This document shows, one piece after another, positions 7,933-16,695 of a stretch of 47,968 bases of DNA. The stretch covers positions 1-47,968 of the forward strand of contig JAFRIV010000025.1 in assembly GCA_017432615.1 (NCBI GenBank). The letters run 5' to 3'. The notes under the pieces are model-generated. The model saw nothing but the letters and a program-made list of their open reading frames with translations. It was not told the DNA's origin and made no database searches. This stretch comes from Oscillospiraceae bacterium. GTDB taxonomy: Bacteria; Bacillota; Clostridia; Oscillospirales; Oscillospiraceae. Each line of letters starts with the position of its first letter. Position 1 is the first letter of the stretch. Made by a program: the position numbers and the translations under genes.

Positions 7933-8151
7933 TCAGAACGGCAGGCCTTGCAGAAGGTTTTCAAAATTCTGGGGGTCTTCAAAAAATTCCTGATAATTAT
8001 TGAAAGAATCCGTAATAGAGAGGGATGCGTCTGCCACCTGAAAGATCCTTTCGGCATCTCCGCCGGTCAAAAAACCGACGCCGAGAAATACCACGCCGAG
8101 AAAAAGGACCACCACAAAAAGGATCCCGACGAACTTCCAGCCTTTTCTCAT
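7933..8151 (-). CDS. Small single-span membrane protein
   Basis: A 72-residue protein with a basic start (MRKGWK), one long membrane segment over residues 7-29, and an acidic, aromatic outer tail (NNYQEFFEDPQNFENLLQ). Its ATG overlaps the stop of the upstream HAAS-like gene by four bases (ATGA), so the two are very probably co-translated. No family recognised; a partner or accessory of the HAAS-like membrane protein is the simplest reading. Confidence 0.65.
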   Translation of the reverse strand: MRKGWKFVGILFVVVLFLGVVFLGVGFLTGGDAERIFQVADASLSITDSFNNYQEFFEDPQNFENLLQGLPF

Positions 8152-9293
8152 ACGTCTTTGCCCTCCTTATAGCAGATTTTTCCGCCGAGGCGGATAGCGG
8201 CATTGATCAGCCCTGAAATTGCACTTATGACAAACCACAGGAAAATCCAGAAAAGGAGCAGGGCCAGCGCAAACAGCACCAGCGACGCGCCGAGCACCAC
8301 CATAATATCCGCAAATACGGCAAAGTTGCCGAAAGCAAGCATCAGCACCCGGAAAGCAGATATCCCCGTAAACACGGCCAGGGCAAAGAAGACGAGCGCC
8401 GGGACAAGAAGGATCAGCACGCCCGCCGACACGATAGGCACGGCAGCGATCAGGTAAAGGATCAGCAGCAGGGTGCTTGGTTTTCCGGAACGGACTTCCT
8501 GCGGGGGTGCTTCCTTACGCCAGGGGTGAGCAGGTTCCGGCGGCGTCTGTTCAAACTCGGAAAGCGTCGTCTGTGCTGCAGGTGCACTTTCTTCCGCCTT
8601 CTGCTTTCTCTCCGGCTGATCAAAAGCCGCCATGGTGATATTGATCTCGCTTTCTTCACTGCGCGGCTTTTCAGGGACAGGGCCGAGATCCAGCATATAA
8701 TTCTCCGCAGGAGAATCCTCCGGGAGCTCCGGTTTTTCTTCCGTTTTTTTCGTCGGGGCTGCCGTGTCCTGCTCCGGCGCTTTGCCGCCTTCCGCGTCAG
8801 CAAGGAAGGAAGCCGCTTCTTCCGGCATTTCCAGAGAGAGTTCCGGAAGTTCAGAAGACGGGAGTTCCACCTCGGGTTCCTCCACGACTGCTGCCGGTTC
8901 CTCTTCCGGTACAAAAAGATCCTCGTCCTCTTCGTCTTTCCCGAAAATGGAGATCTGATCTTCGATAACTTCCGGGCGGATGAGTTCCAGATTCTCCGCG
9001 CCGGTATGTATATTCATGATCGTGCGTACAAAAGCAGGCGTTTCGTTGCCGGCAATATCGGCCTGCCGTTCACCGGACTGGCTGGTGACAGCAAGTTTCC
9101 TCTCCTTGGCGTTATATGCGCGCGCAATCATGACTGCCTGCTTTGTGGGGGAGCCGAGAAACTGCAGAAGCGCTGTTTCGTCATCCGCAAAACTGAACAT
9201 CTGTTCATACATGGAAAGAGCCACCTGCCGGTCTTCCTCATACATGAAAGTCAGCAGTTTACTCAACTCCGTAAGAAATTTCTGTTCATTCAT
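8148..9293 (-). CDS. HAAS/DUF1700-like membrane protein
   Basis: A 381-residue protein. Residues 1-60 resemble the HAAS (DUF1700) helical domain (MNEQKFLTELSKLL... with YEQMFSFADDE). Residues about 110-265 are a long acidic, Glu/Pro-rich, probably disordered region. The last 110 residues hold three or four membrane segments. HAAS domains are usually found with PadR-type regulators and membrane signalling proteins, but no padR gene is adjacent here. The ATG at 9293 follows GAGGTG; a longer in-frame reading upstream overlaps the promoter and is rejected. Function unknown. Confidence 0.72.
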   Translation of the reverse strand: MNEQKFLTELSKLLTFMYEEDRQVALSMYEQMFSFADDETALLQFLGSPTKQAVMIARAYNAKERKLAVTSQSGERQADIAGNETPAFVRTIMNIHTGAENLELIRPEVIEDQISIFGKDEEDEDLFVPEEEPAAVVEEPEVELPSSELPELSLEMPEEAASFLADAEGGKAPEQDTAAPTKKTEEKPELPEDSPAENYMLDLGPVPEKPRSEESEINITMAAFDQPERKQKAEESAPAAQTTLSEFEQTPPEPAHPWRKEAPPQEVRSGKPSTLLLILYLIAAVPIVSAGVLILLVPALVFFALAVFTGISAFRVLMLAFGNFAVFADIMVVLGASLVLFALALLLFWIFLWFVISAISGLINAAIRLGGKICYKEGKDV

Positions 9294-9332
9294 TGTTATC
9301 ACCTCACAGAGTATCACTGCACATACGAAGAT

Positions 9333-9361
9333 ATTATAGGCATTTTTCATCAAAAGGTCAA
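9333..9361 (-). promoter_or_regulatory. Promoter of the HAAS-like operon
   Basis: Minus strand: TTGACC (9356-9361), 17-base spacer, TATAAT (9333-9338). It lies back to back with the proS promoter, the two -35 boxes being only seven bases apart. Confidence 0.8.
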
Positions 9362-9367
9362 GCACGA

Positions 9368-9396
9368 TTGACAAAAAGGGGTGTAAATAATATAAT
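9368..9396 (+). promoter_or_regulatory. Promoter of proS-ligA
   Basis: TTGACA (9368-9373), 17-base spacer, TATAAT (9391-9396), both consensus. The leader of about 65 bases carries a short hairpin (GGGGC-CGTAA-GCCCC, near 9438-9452) before the ribosome site; it is too short for a T-box. Confidence 0.85.
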
Positions 9397-9469
9397 GTCA
9401 AGGTATGCTGTAAGAAAAAACGGCGAATTTGGAAGGTGGGGCCGTAAGCCCCTTGAAAGGAAGACAAGA

Positions 9470-10906
9470 ATGGCAAAAGAGAAAAAAGTGGAGCAGATCA
9501 CCGATATGGAGGTCGATTTTGCCCAGTGGTATACAGATATCTGCCGCAAAGCCGAGTTGGTGGAATATGCCTCCGTCAAAGGCTTTACGATCTTGCGCCC
9601 CTATGGTTATGCGATCTGGGAAAACATGCAGCAGATCATGGATGCGGAGTTTAAAAAGACCGGGCACGAAAACGTGGCAATGCCGGTGCTGATCCCGGAA
9701 AGCCTGCTGAAAAAAGAAGGCGAACTGGTCAACGGGTTTGCTCCGGAAGTGGCATGGGTCACCATGGGGGGCAGTGAGGAACTGGAGGAACGCCTTGCAT
9801 TTCGGCCCACATCCGAAACGATGTTCTGCGATCACTGGTCCCGCGTGCTCCATTCCTATCGTGAGCTGCCGATGCTCTATAACCAGTGGTGCAGTGTGAT
9901 CCGCTGGGAAAAGACGACCCGTCCCTTCCTGCGCTCCCGTGAATTCTGGTGGCAGGAAGGCCATACGCTGCATGAAACCGCAGAAGAGGCCAAGGCAGAG
10001 ACGGAGCAGCAGCTCAACTGCTATGCAGACTTCTTTGAAAAAGTGCTTGCAATTCCCGTCGTGCGCGGCCGCAAAACAGATAAGGAGAAATTTGCCGGAG
10101 CAGAGGCCACCTACACCGTGGAATGCATGATGAAGGACCGCAAAGCCCTTCAGGGAGCTACCTCTCACTATTTCGGGGATAAATTCTCCCGGGCTTATGA
10201 TGTCACATTCACCGGGCGTGACAATAAACTTCAGTATCCGTTCCAGACCTCCTGGGGCTCCACTACACGGATGATCGGTGCCGTGATCATGGCGCACGGT
10301 GACAATAACGGTCTGGTGCTCCCTCCCGCCATCGCTCCTGTACAGGTAATCGTTCTGCCGGTTGCACAGCATAAAGAAGGCGTTCTGGAGGCGGCCGGTG
10401 CGCTGCGCGATCGCCTGAAGGCGGCCGGGATCCGCGTAAAGATGGACGACTCTGATAACTCAATGGGCTGGAAATGTGCCCAGTATGAGATGAAGGGCGT
10501 TCCGCTCCGTGTGGAGATCGGTCCGAGAGACCTGGAAGCCGGGCAGTGTGTGCTGGTACGCCGGAACGACGGTGAGAAAACCGTTGTTGCGCTGGATGCT
10601 CTGGAAGAAGCGGTCAAGGAACAGCTTGCCTCCGTACAGCAGGGGCTTTATGAAAAAGCGAAAAAGAATCTGGAGGAGCACATCTATCCCGCCTTTTCCA
10701 TTGAGGAAGCCAAACAGCTGCAGGAGGAAAGGGGCGGCTTTATCAAGACCATGTGGTGCGGAGATGTCTCCTGCGAGATGGCCATGAAGGAGAAAGCCGG
10801 TATGTCTTCCCGCTGCATCCCGCTGGCGCAGGAACATCTCAGCGACGTCTGCGCCTGCTGCGGCAAGCCGGCGGAAAAGATGATCTTCTGGGGCATCGCC
10901 TACTGA
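9470..10906 (+). CDS. proS: Prolyl-tRNA synthetase, short archaeal/eukaryal type
   Basis: A 478-residue class II synthetase that charges tRNA-Pro. It lacks the long editing insertion of the standard bacterial enzyme and has the archaeal/eukaryal-type layout. Class II motifs are visible: motif 2 as FLRSREFWWQEGHT, the TSWGSTTRMIGAVIMAHGD segment, and the anticodon-binding domain from about 285. The C-terminal zinc-type region ends in CACCGKPAEKMIFWGIAY, the typical Y-terminal of this class. The ATG at 9470 follows GAAAGGAAG. ligA follows after ten bases in the same operon. Confidence 0.96.
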   Translation: MAKEKKVEQITDMEVDFAQWYTDICRKAELVEYASVKGFTILRPYGYAIWENMQQIMDAEFKKTGHENVAMPVLIPESLLKKEGELVNGFAPEVAWVTMGGSEELEERLAFRPTSETMFCDHWSRVLHSYRELPMLYNQWCSVIRWEKTTRPFLRSREFWWQEGHTLHETAEEAKAETEQQLNCYADFFEKVLAIPVVRGRKTDKEKFAGAEATYTVECMMKDRKALQGATSHYFGDKFSRAYDVTFTGRDNKLQYPFQTSWGSTTRMIGAVIMAHGDNNGLVLPPAIAPVQVIVLPVAQHKEGVLEAAGALRDRLKAAGIRVKMDDSDNSMGWKCAQYEMKGVPLRVEIGPRDLEAGQCVLVRRNDGEKTVVALDALEEAVKEQLASVQQGLYEKAKKNLEEHIYPAFSIEEAKQLQEERGGFIKTMWCGDVSCEMAMKEKAGMSSRCIPLAQEHLSDVCACCGKPAEKMIFWGIAY

Positions 10907-10916
10907 GAGGCGCAGA

Positions 10917-12968
10917 ATGGAACAACAATCTCTGACAGAATTTGACAGCAAACGGAAACGCATTGAGGAGCTCACAACGCTCCTCAATGCCGCATCCGAG
11001 GCTTATTACGGCGGAAAAGATGAGATCATGTCCAATTATGAGTGGGACGCCGCCTTTGACGAACTCTCTGCCCTTGAGCAGGAGACCGGTTATGTGCTGC
11101 CCGACAGCCCGACGCGCACTGTCAGCGGTTCGGAGGAAGGAGAAAACCCTTCCGCCCAGAAAGAGACGCACGAATTTCCGGCACTTTCCCTCGCCAAAAC
11201 CAAAAAGATCGAAGACCTGCAGAAATGGGCAGGTGACCGCCCGATCTGGCTGAGCTGGAAGCTCGACGGTCTCACCCTGGTGCTGACGTATGACAACGGC
11301 ACTTTAACAAAGATCCTGACCCGGGGAAACGGGACGGTCGGTACGAACATCACTTACATGAAGGATGTGATCTCCGGATTCCCGAAAACGATCGCATACC
11401 CAGGGCATTTGGTGGTGCGCGGGGAGGCCACGATCTCCTATACGGATTTTGAACGCATCAACGATGAACTGGAGGCGGATGAGGAAAAGTACGCCAATCC
11501 GCGCAATCTTGCCTCCGGCACGCTTTCTCTGGACGCAAAGAACCTTGACATCGTCAGACAGCGCACCCTCACCTTCAATGCCTTCACGCTGGTATATCTG
11601 GAGGAAGAGATCGTTTCCTGGGGCGAGAGGATGGACTTTCTGCGCAAAGCCGGCTTTACAACGGTAGACTATGAGAAAACCGACGCTGCGCATCTGCCTG
11701 AAGTGATCCGGGAATGGACGGAGCGGGTCGAAAGCGGCAGGATGGATATCCCTGTCGACGGGCTGGTCATCACTTACGATGACACGCTTTATGCCGCTAC
11801 CGGCAGTGTAACGGGTCACCATGCCACACGGGCAGGGCTTGCCTTCAAATGGCAGGACGAATCAGCCCTTTCCACCCTGGACCACATAGAATGGTCCTGT
11901 GCCGCCTCGGTGATCACTCCCGTGGCTGTTTTTGAACCGGTCCAGCTGGAAGGAACGACGGTATCCCGTGCCTCTCTCTGCAATTTAAGCGAGCTGGAAA
12001 GATTGGGGATCGGGGAAAACGGAAAGACCCAGCTGGAAGTCATCAAGGCCAACAAGATCATCCCGAAGGTCATTGCGGTGAAACACCGGGAAGGCCGGTA
12101 TACGGTTCCTGACCGGTGTCCTGTCTGCCAGGCGCCGACTGCCGTTATCGAAAGTTCCAGCGGGACGAAAACGCTGCGCTGCACCAATTCCGCCTGTCCC
12201 GCAAAAAATCTCAAAAAGTTTGAACGCTTTGTCAGCAGATCCGCGCTGGATATCGACGGCATTTCCTCCGCCACGCTGAAGGACTTTATCAATGCGCATT
12301 TTATCACCGAATTTGCAGACATCTTTCATCTTGCTGAACACGCGGAGGAGATCCGTACCATGGAGGGATACGGAGAAAAATCCTGCGACAACCTGCTGTC
12401 GGCCGTTGAAAAAAGCCGCTCCGCGGAACCGGATCGGGTAATCCTTGCTATGGGGATCCCCCTGATCGGCGCGGATGCGGCGAAAAGGCTTGTGCGTGCT
12501 CTGGGCTGGCAGGGTTTTCTGCAGCGGCTGGAAGAAGGCACCGGTTTTGAAGATATCGACGGGATCGGCGGAGAACGGTCAAGCTCTGTTCTTGCCTGGT
12601 ATGCCGAAGAAAGGAATCGGACAGCTTTCCGGCACGTTCTGGAGGAACTCAATGTACGGAATGCCGAACCGGAAAAAAGTGCGGGCGGCACCTGCACCGG
12701 CCTTACCTTTGTCATAACAGGGGATGTACATGTTTTCCGCAACCGTGACGCCTTTAAGGCTTTTGTGGAAAAGTGTGGGGGCAAAGTGGCAGGAAGCGTA
12801 TCAAAAAAGACGGCTTTTCTCTTAAACAATGACGCTGCTTCCTCCTCTGCCAAAAATGCCAGGGCACAGGAACTGGGGATTCCTGTTATAACGGAGGATG
12901 CATTTATAGAGAAGTTCGGCGGCCCGGAATATGCCGATTCCCGACAGGATCCGGCGGTTAGTCTTTGA
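10917..12968 (+). CDS. ligA: NAD-dependent DNA ligase, divergent LigA
   Basis: A 683-residue LigA with all expected parts in order. Domain Ia spans residues 1-60 (YYGGKDEIMSNYEWD). The adenylation domain has nucleophile Lys115 in WKLDGL and TRGNGTVGTNIT. An OB fold follows, then a four-Cys zinc finger (CPVC...CTNSACPAK), helix-hairpin-helix repeats (GIPLIGADAAKRLV; DGIGGERSSS) and a C-terminal BRCT domain. Several normally rigid motifs are changed: the usual EPKIDGLA is SWKLDGLT and TRGDG is TRGNG. It is therefore a divergent subtype, perhaps a second or specialised ligase. It shares an operon with proS, and its 3' end overlaps the converging kinase gene by 11 bases. Confidence 0.9.
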   Translation: MEQQSLTEFDSKRKRIEELTTLLNAASEAYYGGKDEIMSNYEWDAAFDELSALEQETGYVLPDSPTRTVSGSEEGENPSAQKETHEFPALSLAKTKKIEDLQKWAGDRPIWLSWKLDGLTLVLTYDNGTLTKILTRGNGTVGTNITYMKDVISGFPKTIAYPGHLVVRGEATISYTDFERINDELEADEEKYANPRNLASGTLSLDAKNLDIVRQRTLTFNAFTLVYLEEEIVSWGERMDFLRKAGFTTVDYEKTDAAHLPEVIREWTERVESGRMDIPVDGLVITYDDTLYAATGSVTGHHATRAGLAFKWQDESALSTLDHIEWSCAASVITPVAVFEPVQLEGTTVSRASLCNLSELERLGIGENGKTQLEVIKANKIIPKVIAVKHREGRYTVPDRCPVCQAPTAVIESSSGTKTLRCTNSACPAKNLKKFERFVSRSALDIDGISSATLKDFINAHFITEFADIFHLAEHAEEIRTMEGYGEKSCDNLLSAVEKSRSAEPDRVILAMGIPLIGADAAKRLVRALGWQGFLQRLEEGTGFEDIDGIGGERSSSVLAWYAEERNRTAFRHVLEELNVRNAEPEKSAGGTCTGLTFVITGDVHVFRNRDAFKAFVEKCGGKVAGSVSKKTAFLLNNDAASSSAKNARAQELGIPVITEDAFIEKFGGPEYADSRQDPAVSL

Positions 12969-15900
12969 TCAGGTTCTCCAGTGTTTCAAACAGTGCCTCC
13001 GGATGCACAGGTTTTGAAAGATGTGCATTCAGTCCGGCCTGCAGGCTCCGCTGCACATCCTCGTCAAAAGCGTTCGCTGTCAGCGCAATGATCGGGATTG
13101 TTTTGGCATCTGCTCTGTCCATCATGCGGATGGTGCGTGTGGCCTCAAGTCCGTCCATTTCCGGCATCCGCATATCCATCAGGATCGCATCATAGTAACC
13201 GACAGGGTGGGAGGCAAACTTCTCCACAGCGATTCTGCCGTTTTCAGCGAGATCTGCTTTGACTTCACGCGTTTGCAGCACCATCTCCATAATCTCTGCA
13301 TTGACTTCCACATCCTCAGCCAGAAGAACCATTCTTCCGGACAGCTCTGCTTTTCTGTTATCCTGCCTGCCCGTCAGCTTTTTCCTCTGCAGGGCGGCTT
13401 TGAATTCCTCCAGCAGGGGGGCGGCGAAAAGCGGCTTTGCTATAAAACTGTCAACCCCCGCCTGCAGCGCTTCGTCCAGAACATCATCCCACTTGTATGC
13501 CGTCAGGATAATGATGGCAGATTCGTCGCCCGTAACAGCACGGATTTCGCGGGTGGTCTCAACACCATCCATTTCCGGCATCAGCCAGTCAACGAGGATC
13601 AGGTTGTACGGTTCCCTGCGGGCATGGTGCAGCCTGACTTTTTCGACAGCTTCCTCTCCGGAGGCTGCCGTTTCCGCGGCGATGCCCTCTTTCTCCAGCA
13701 CAAGGCTGGCATGTCTGCAGGCGATCGGATCATCGTCAACGATCAGGACCGTCATATCGCCCGGCAGGATCTCGGCGGATCCGTCCCGGGGGTTGCTGCG
13801 AGCGGCATTTTTCAGGGTGACGGTCACAACAAACGTCGTTCCTTTCCCTTTGGTGCTCTTCACCTCAATGTTGCCGTTCATCAGTTCCACTATATTTTTT
13901 GTGATTGCCAACCCCAGGCCGGAACTGCCGTATTTACTGGTGGTGGAAGAGTCCTCCTGGGCAAAGGTGTCAAAAATGTGCGGAATAAACTCTTCCTTCA
14001 TTCCGATGCCTGTATCGGAAATTGTAAACTGCAGCACGGATTTTCCGTCATAATCCGCTTTCCGTTCTACCTGAAAATCGACCTTGCCGCCTGCAGGCGT
14101 GAATTTGATGGCATTGCCGAGGATGTTGATCAGTACCTGACGGAGCTTCATATTGTCGCCGATATAGCGGTCATCCACTTCACCGTTGATATGGCACTGG
14201 TAATCCAGACCTTTTTCATGGCACTGGCTGCTGAACATGGTGTTGACAGCTTCCAGCAGCTTTGAAAAAGAGAATTCCTCGTTCCGCATTGTCATCCGCC
14301 CGGATTCAATGCGGGTCATATCCAGAATGTCATTGATGAGATTCAGAAGATGCTCTGCGGAAGCGCCGATTTTTTCAAGATATTCCCGCGTCTGCGAAGG
14401 CGTTTCCGGATCGTTCAAAGCAATATTATCCAGCCCTATGATCGCATTCATCGGGGTACGGATTTCATGGCTCATATTGGATAGGAATGCCGTTTTCGCC
14501 CGGTTTGCCTCTTTTGCGGCAGCCAGTGCATCGCTCAGCGCCTGATGCTGCTCCATCGCTTTTCTGGTTTCCGCATCCACGTCGATAAAGCACGCGCCGA
14601 CGTTATGGACAACATGGTCTTCTCTGTCCTCCGGATGGCGGACGCCGGCAAAGCGAACCGTTTCATAAGATTCTTTTCCATGCCGGTTCACCATATAGGT
14701 GTAGGAAGTGACTCTGTTTCCTTTCAGCCCCTCACGAATGGATTCCGGCTGAACAAAATGCAAAAACTCTTCTCGGTACTGCTCCGTGACATACCTCTCC
14801 GCGTAAGCCGTCACAGACGCCAGATAGCGGAACCTCTCGCCCACCTGAAATCCCGCTCCGTCAAGATCGGCGTGTGACTGGAAACAGATCCCCTCGTCCC
14901 GGTCCAGTTCAAGATAGTATACACTCCAGTAATCGGCAGAAAGAGCGGTGATCATTTTTTCCTCCCGTTCTCTCAGCCGCTCCTCTTCCAGCAGTTTCTC
15001 CTGCAGGGCAAGGCGGTGCTCCAGTTCTTCCTGCTTCACACGGTTTTCCGCTTCCGTTTTTTCTCTTTCCAGAAGGAGGTTGTTGTTTTTCCGGGTCTGC
15101 GTAATGATAAAGCCGAACATGATGAGCATATCGGCAACTGTCATGGCCGACTGGAGGATACTTCTTCGGATCGTACCTTCAGAGATGGAACTGATCCTGT
15201 TGCTGATCACGCTTTCCCGAATCAGATAGGTCAGCTGCCAGTCAGTCCCTTTCACCGGAATGTAGGCCAGCGTTTCCCGGATGCCGTTATAGGCAAATGA
15301 AACAACGCCCCTCTCTCCATTCTGAAAATCCTGAGCAAACGCTTCATAGGTATACGGACGTTCAAATTCTGCAGCCATCATGGCATCGAGCAGATTGTCT
15401 TCCTCCGCGAGTCCGCCAAGCACCGCATTTGTCAGTGCAGTTCCCTCTGCTGTATAGATATTGCAGAAAGTGGCATCTCCCGTGTTTGTCTTCACGGAAA
15501 CTCCGGACAGCATTTCCTCCATGCTGATCTCCATAAAGCACACGGAGAGCGTTTTCCCCTGAAAGGCGATCTGCGTAGGAACGGCTATGATCACACTTTT
15601 ATCCGCATCCGCCAGGTCAAGGACAGAGATCTCTGGATCGGCAAGGGTTTTATAATTGATCTTGTATTTTTCAATATCGGTCTGATAGCCGACTGATGTA
15701 TAGATCAGCCCGTCTGTATCGACAAAGGCAAATTTGTCCAGTGTGTAAAGCCGCTTCATGCGGCTCTGGTAATTCTGCAGATGTTCCTTGTCACTTAGAT
15801 CCTCTTCTGTCATCAGATCAATTGCGACCCGTATCGTATCGATTTTTCCCTCCAGATTGTTTTCAACGACCTGTTCGCGACGGCCGGCAAGCTCGTCCAG

Positions 15901-16050
15901 ATACAAAAGGCTGACCGTACGCACCGCCTCTTCTGTATCTTTTCTCGCACTTCTCCCCATCCAGATCGTCCCTGCCACGAGAATCACAGCAAGGATAAGG
16001 CTTCCGATGACGGCGATTTCAGCAGTATGATTTCTTCGAACAGTATTCAT
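12958..16050 (-). CDS. Hybrid sensor histidine kinase with two receiver domains
   Basis: A 1030-residue membrane kinase. It has a membrane segment near residues 10-30, an extracytoplasmic Cache-like sensor to about 280, a second membrane segment, a coiled coil rich in Glu/Arg, and a PAS-like region around 370-500. The HisKA domain carries the phospho-acceptor His528 in NMSHEIRTPMN. The ATPase domain follows (N-box NILGNAIKF, G1 DTGIGM, G2 GSSGLGLAI). Two receiver domains have phospho-acceptors Asp821 (LVDWLMPEMDG) and Asp959 (LMDMRMPEMDG). No histidine phosphotransfer domain and no DNA-binding output are present, and no partner regulator is adjacent. The start ATG at 16050 follows AGGAGGT. 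Confidence 0.93.
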   Translation of the reverse strand: MNTVRRNHTAEIAVIGSLILAVILVAGTIWMGRSARKDTEEAVRTVSLLYLDELAGRREQVVENNLEGKIDTIRVAIDLMTEEDLSDKEHLQNYQSRMKRLYTLDKFAFVDTDGLIYTSVGYQTDIEKYKINYKTLADPEISVLDLADADKSVIIAVPTQIAFQGKTLSVCFMEISMEEMLSGVSVKTNTGDATFCNIYTAEGTALTNAVLGGLAEEDNLLDAMMAAEFERPYTYEAFAQDFQNGERGVVSFAYNGIRETLAYIPVKGTDWQLTYLIRESVISNRISSISEGTIRRSILQSAMTVADMLIMFGFIITQTRKNNNLLLEREKTEAENRVKQEELEHRLALQEKLLEEERLREREEKMITALSADYWSVYYLELDRDEGICFQSHADLDGAGFQVGERFRYLASVTAYAERYVTEQYREEFLHFVQPESIREGLKGNRVTSYTYMVNRHGKESYETVRFAGVRHPEDREDHVVHNVGACFIDVDAETRKAMEQHQALSDALAAAKEANRAKTAFLSNMSHEIRTPMNAIIGLDNIALNDPETPSQTREYLEKIGASAEHLLNLINDILDMTRIESGRMTMRNEEFSFSKLLEAVNTMFSSQCHEKGLDYQCHINGEVDDRYIGDNMKLRQVLINILGNAIKFTPAGGKVDFQVERKADYDGKSVLQFTISDTGIGMKEEFIPHIFDTFAQEDSSTTSKYGSSGLGLAITKNIVELMNGNIEVKSTKGKGTTFVVTVTLKNAARSNPRDGSAEILPGDMTVLIVDDDPIACRHASLVLEKEGIAAETAASGEEAVEKVRLHHARREPYNLILVDWLMPEMDGVETTREIRAVTGDESAIIILTAYKWDDVLDEALQAGVDSFIAKPLFAAPLLEEFKAALQRKKLTGRQDNRKAELSGRMVLLAEDVEVNAEIMEMVLQTREVKADLAENGRIAVEKFASHPVGYYDAILMDMRMPEMDGLEATRTIRMMDRADAKTIPIIALTANAFDEDVQRSLQAGLNAHLSKPVHPEALFETLENLIKD

Positions 16051-16245
16051 TTGAAATATACCTCCTGCCACGGATCCTTTATCGCGCTGATCCGTTTTTC
16101 ACAGTCTTCTTAAACCGGTTTTTTTAGTATATCACAATATCCGCCGTTTTAACAGTCCGAATCTCTAAAGGATAATCAGGACCCGAATGAGCCCTGTGCG
16201 CATCCTGTGCGGTCCGCAGATATAACAACCCGGGAGGCCATACAC

Positions 16246-16695
16246 ATGATCAGGAAATTCCGTCCGGATCCGACTCTTTCGGATCGTGAATTCTATCTCC
16301 GCTCCTTCACCTGGGGGCTTCCCGTCAATCTCGGAGGAGGGATCATTGCGCTCGGGATGCTGCTCACCGGGCACCGGCCCGAGCGTTTTGGAAAGTGCCT
16401 GAACTTTCCCGTCGGCAAAGGCTGGGGCGGCGGCAGCTTAGGCGTCTTTCTCTTTACCTGCCGGGATGCTTCCCTGCGTCTGAAAGAACATGAACACGGC
16501 CACAGCATCCAGAACTGTTATTACGGGCCGCTGATGCCGTTTCTGGTCAACATTCCCTCCTCTGCCCGATACTGGTACAGAAGAGCCGTCCAGAAGGTTT
16601 TCCCAAAGAAAAAGATGCCGCCTTACGACAGCATCTGGTTTGAAGCCGAGGCCACGCGCCTCGGCAGAGAGTATTTTCAACGGCACCGCTTATAA
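16246..16695 (+). CDS. Small HExxH protein, possible membrane zincin
   Basis: A 149-residue protein that I do not assign to a named family. It has two hydrophobic stretches (VNLGGGIIALGMLLTG and GPLMPFLVNIPS). Residues 82-86 read HEHGH, an exact HExxH zinc-protease motif, in EHEHGHSIQN. A later WFEAEATRLGREY supplies a Glu that could be the third zinc ligand, as in gluzincins. Similar HEYGH-SIQS-LLGPL patterns occur in conserved hypothetical membrane proteins of Firmicutes. The ATG at 16246 follows GGGAGG; an upstream in-frame ATG at 16207 has no ribosome site. It ends six bases inside the converging AEC gene. Confidence 0.75.
   Translation: MIRKFRPDPTLSDREFYLRSFTWGLPVNLGGGIIALGMLLTGHRPERFGKCLNFPVGKGWGGGSLGVFLFTCRDASLRLKEHEHGHSIQNCYYGPLMPFLVNIPSSARYWYRRAVQKVFPKKKMPPYDSIWFEAEATRLGREYFQRHRL

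Noticed and set aside
9397-9469. Possible T-box leader of proS
   Set aside because: The leader is only about 65 bases and lacks a stem I specifier and the T-box sequence; only a short GC hairpin is present.
13021-14265. Plus-strand open frame opposite the histidine kinase
   Set aside because: Shadow of the kinase gene, which has all expected motifs on the other strand.
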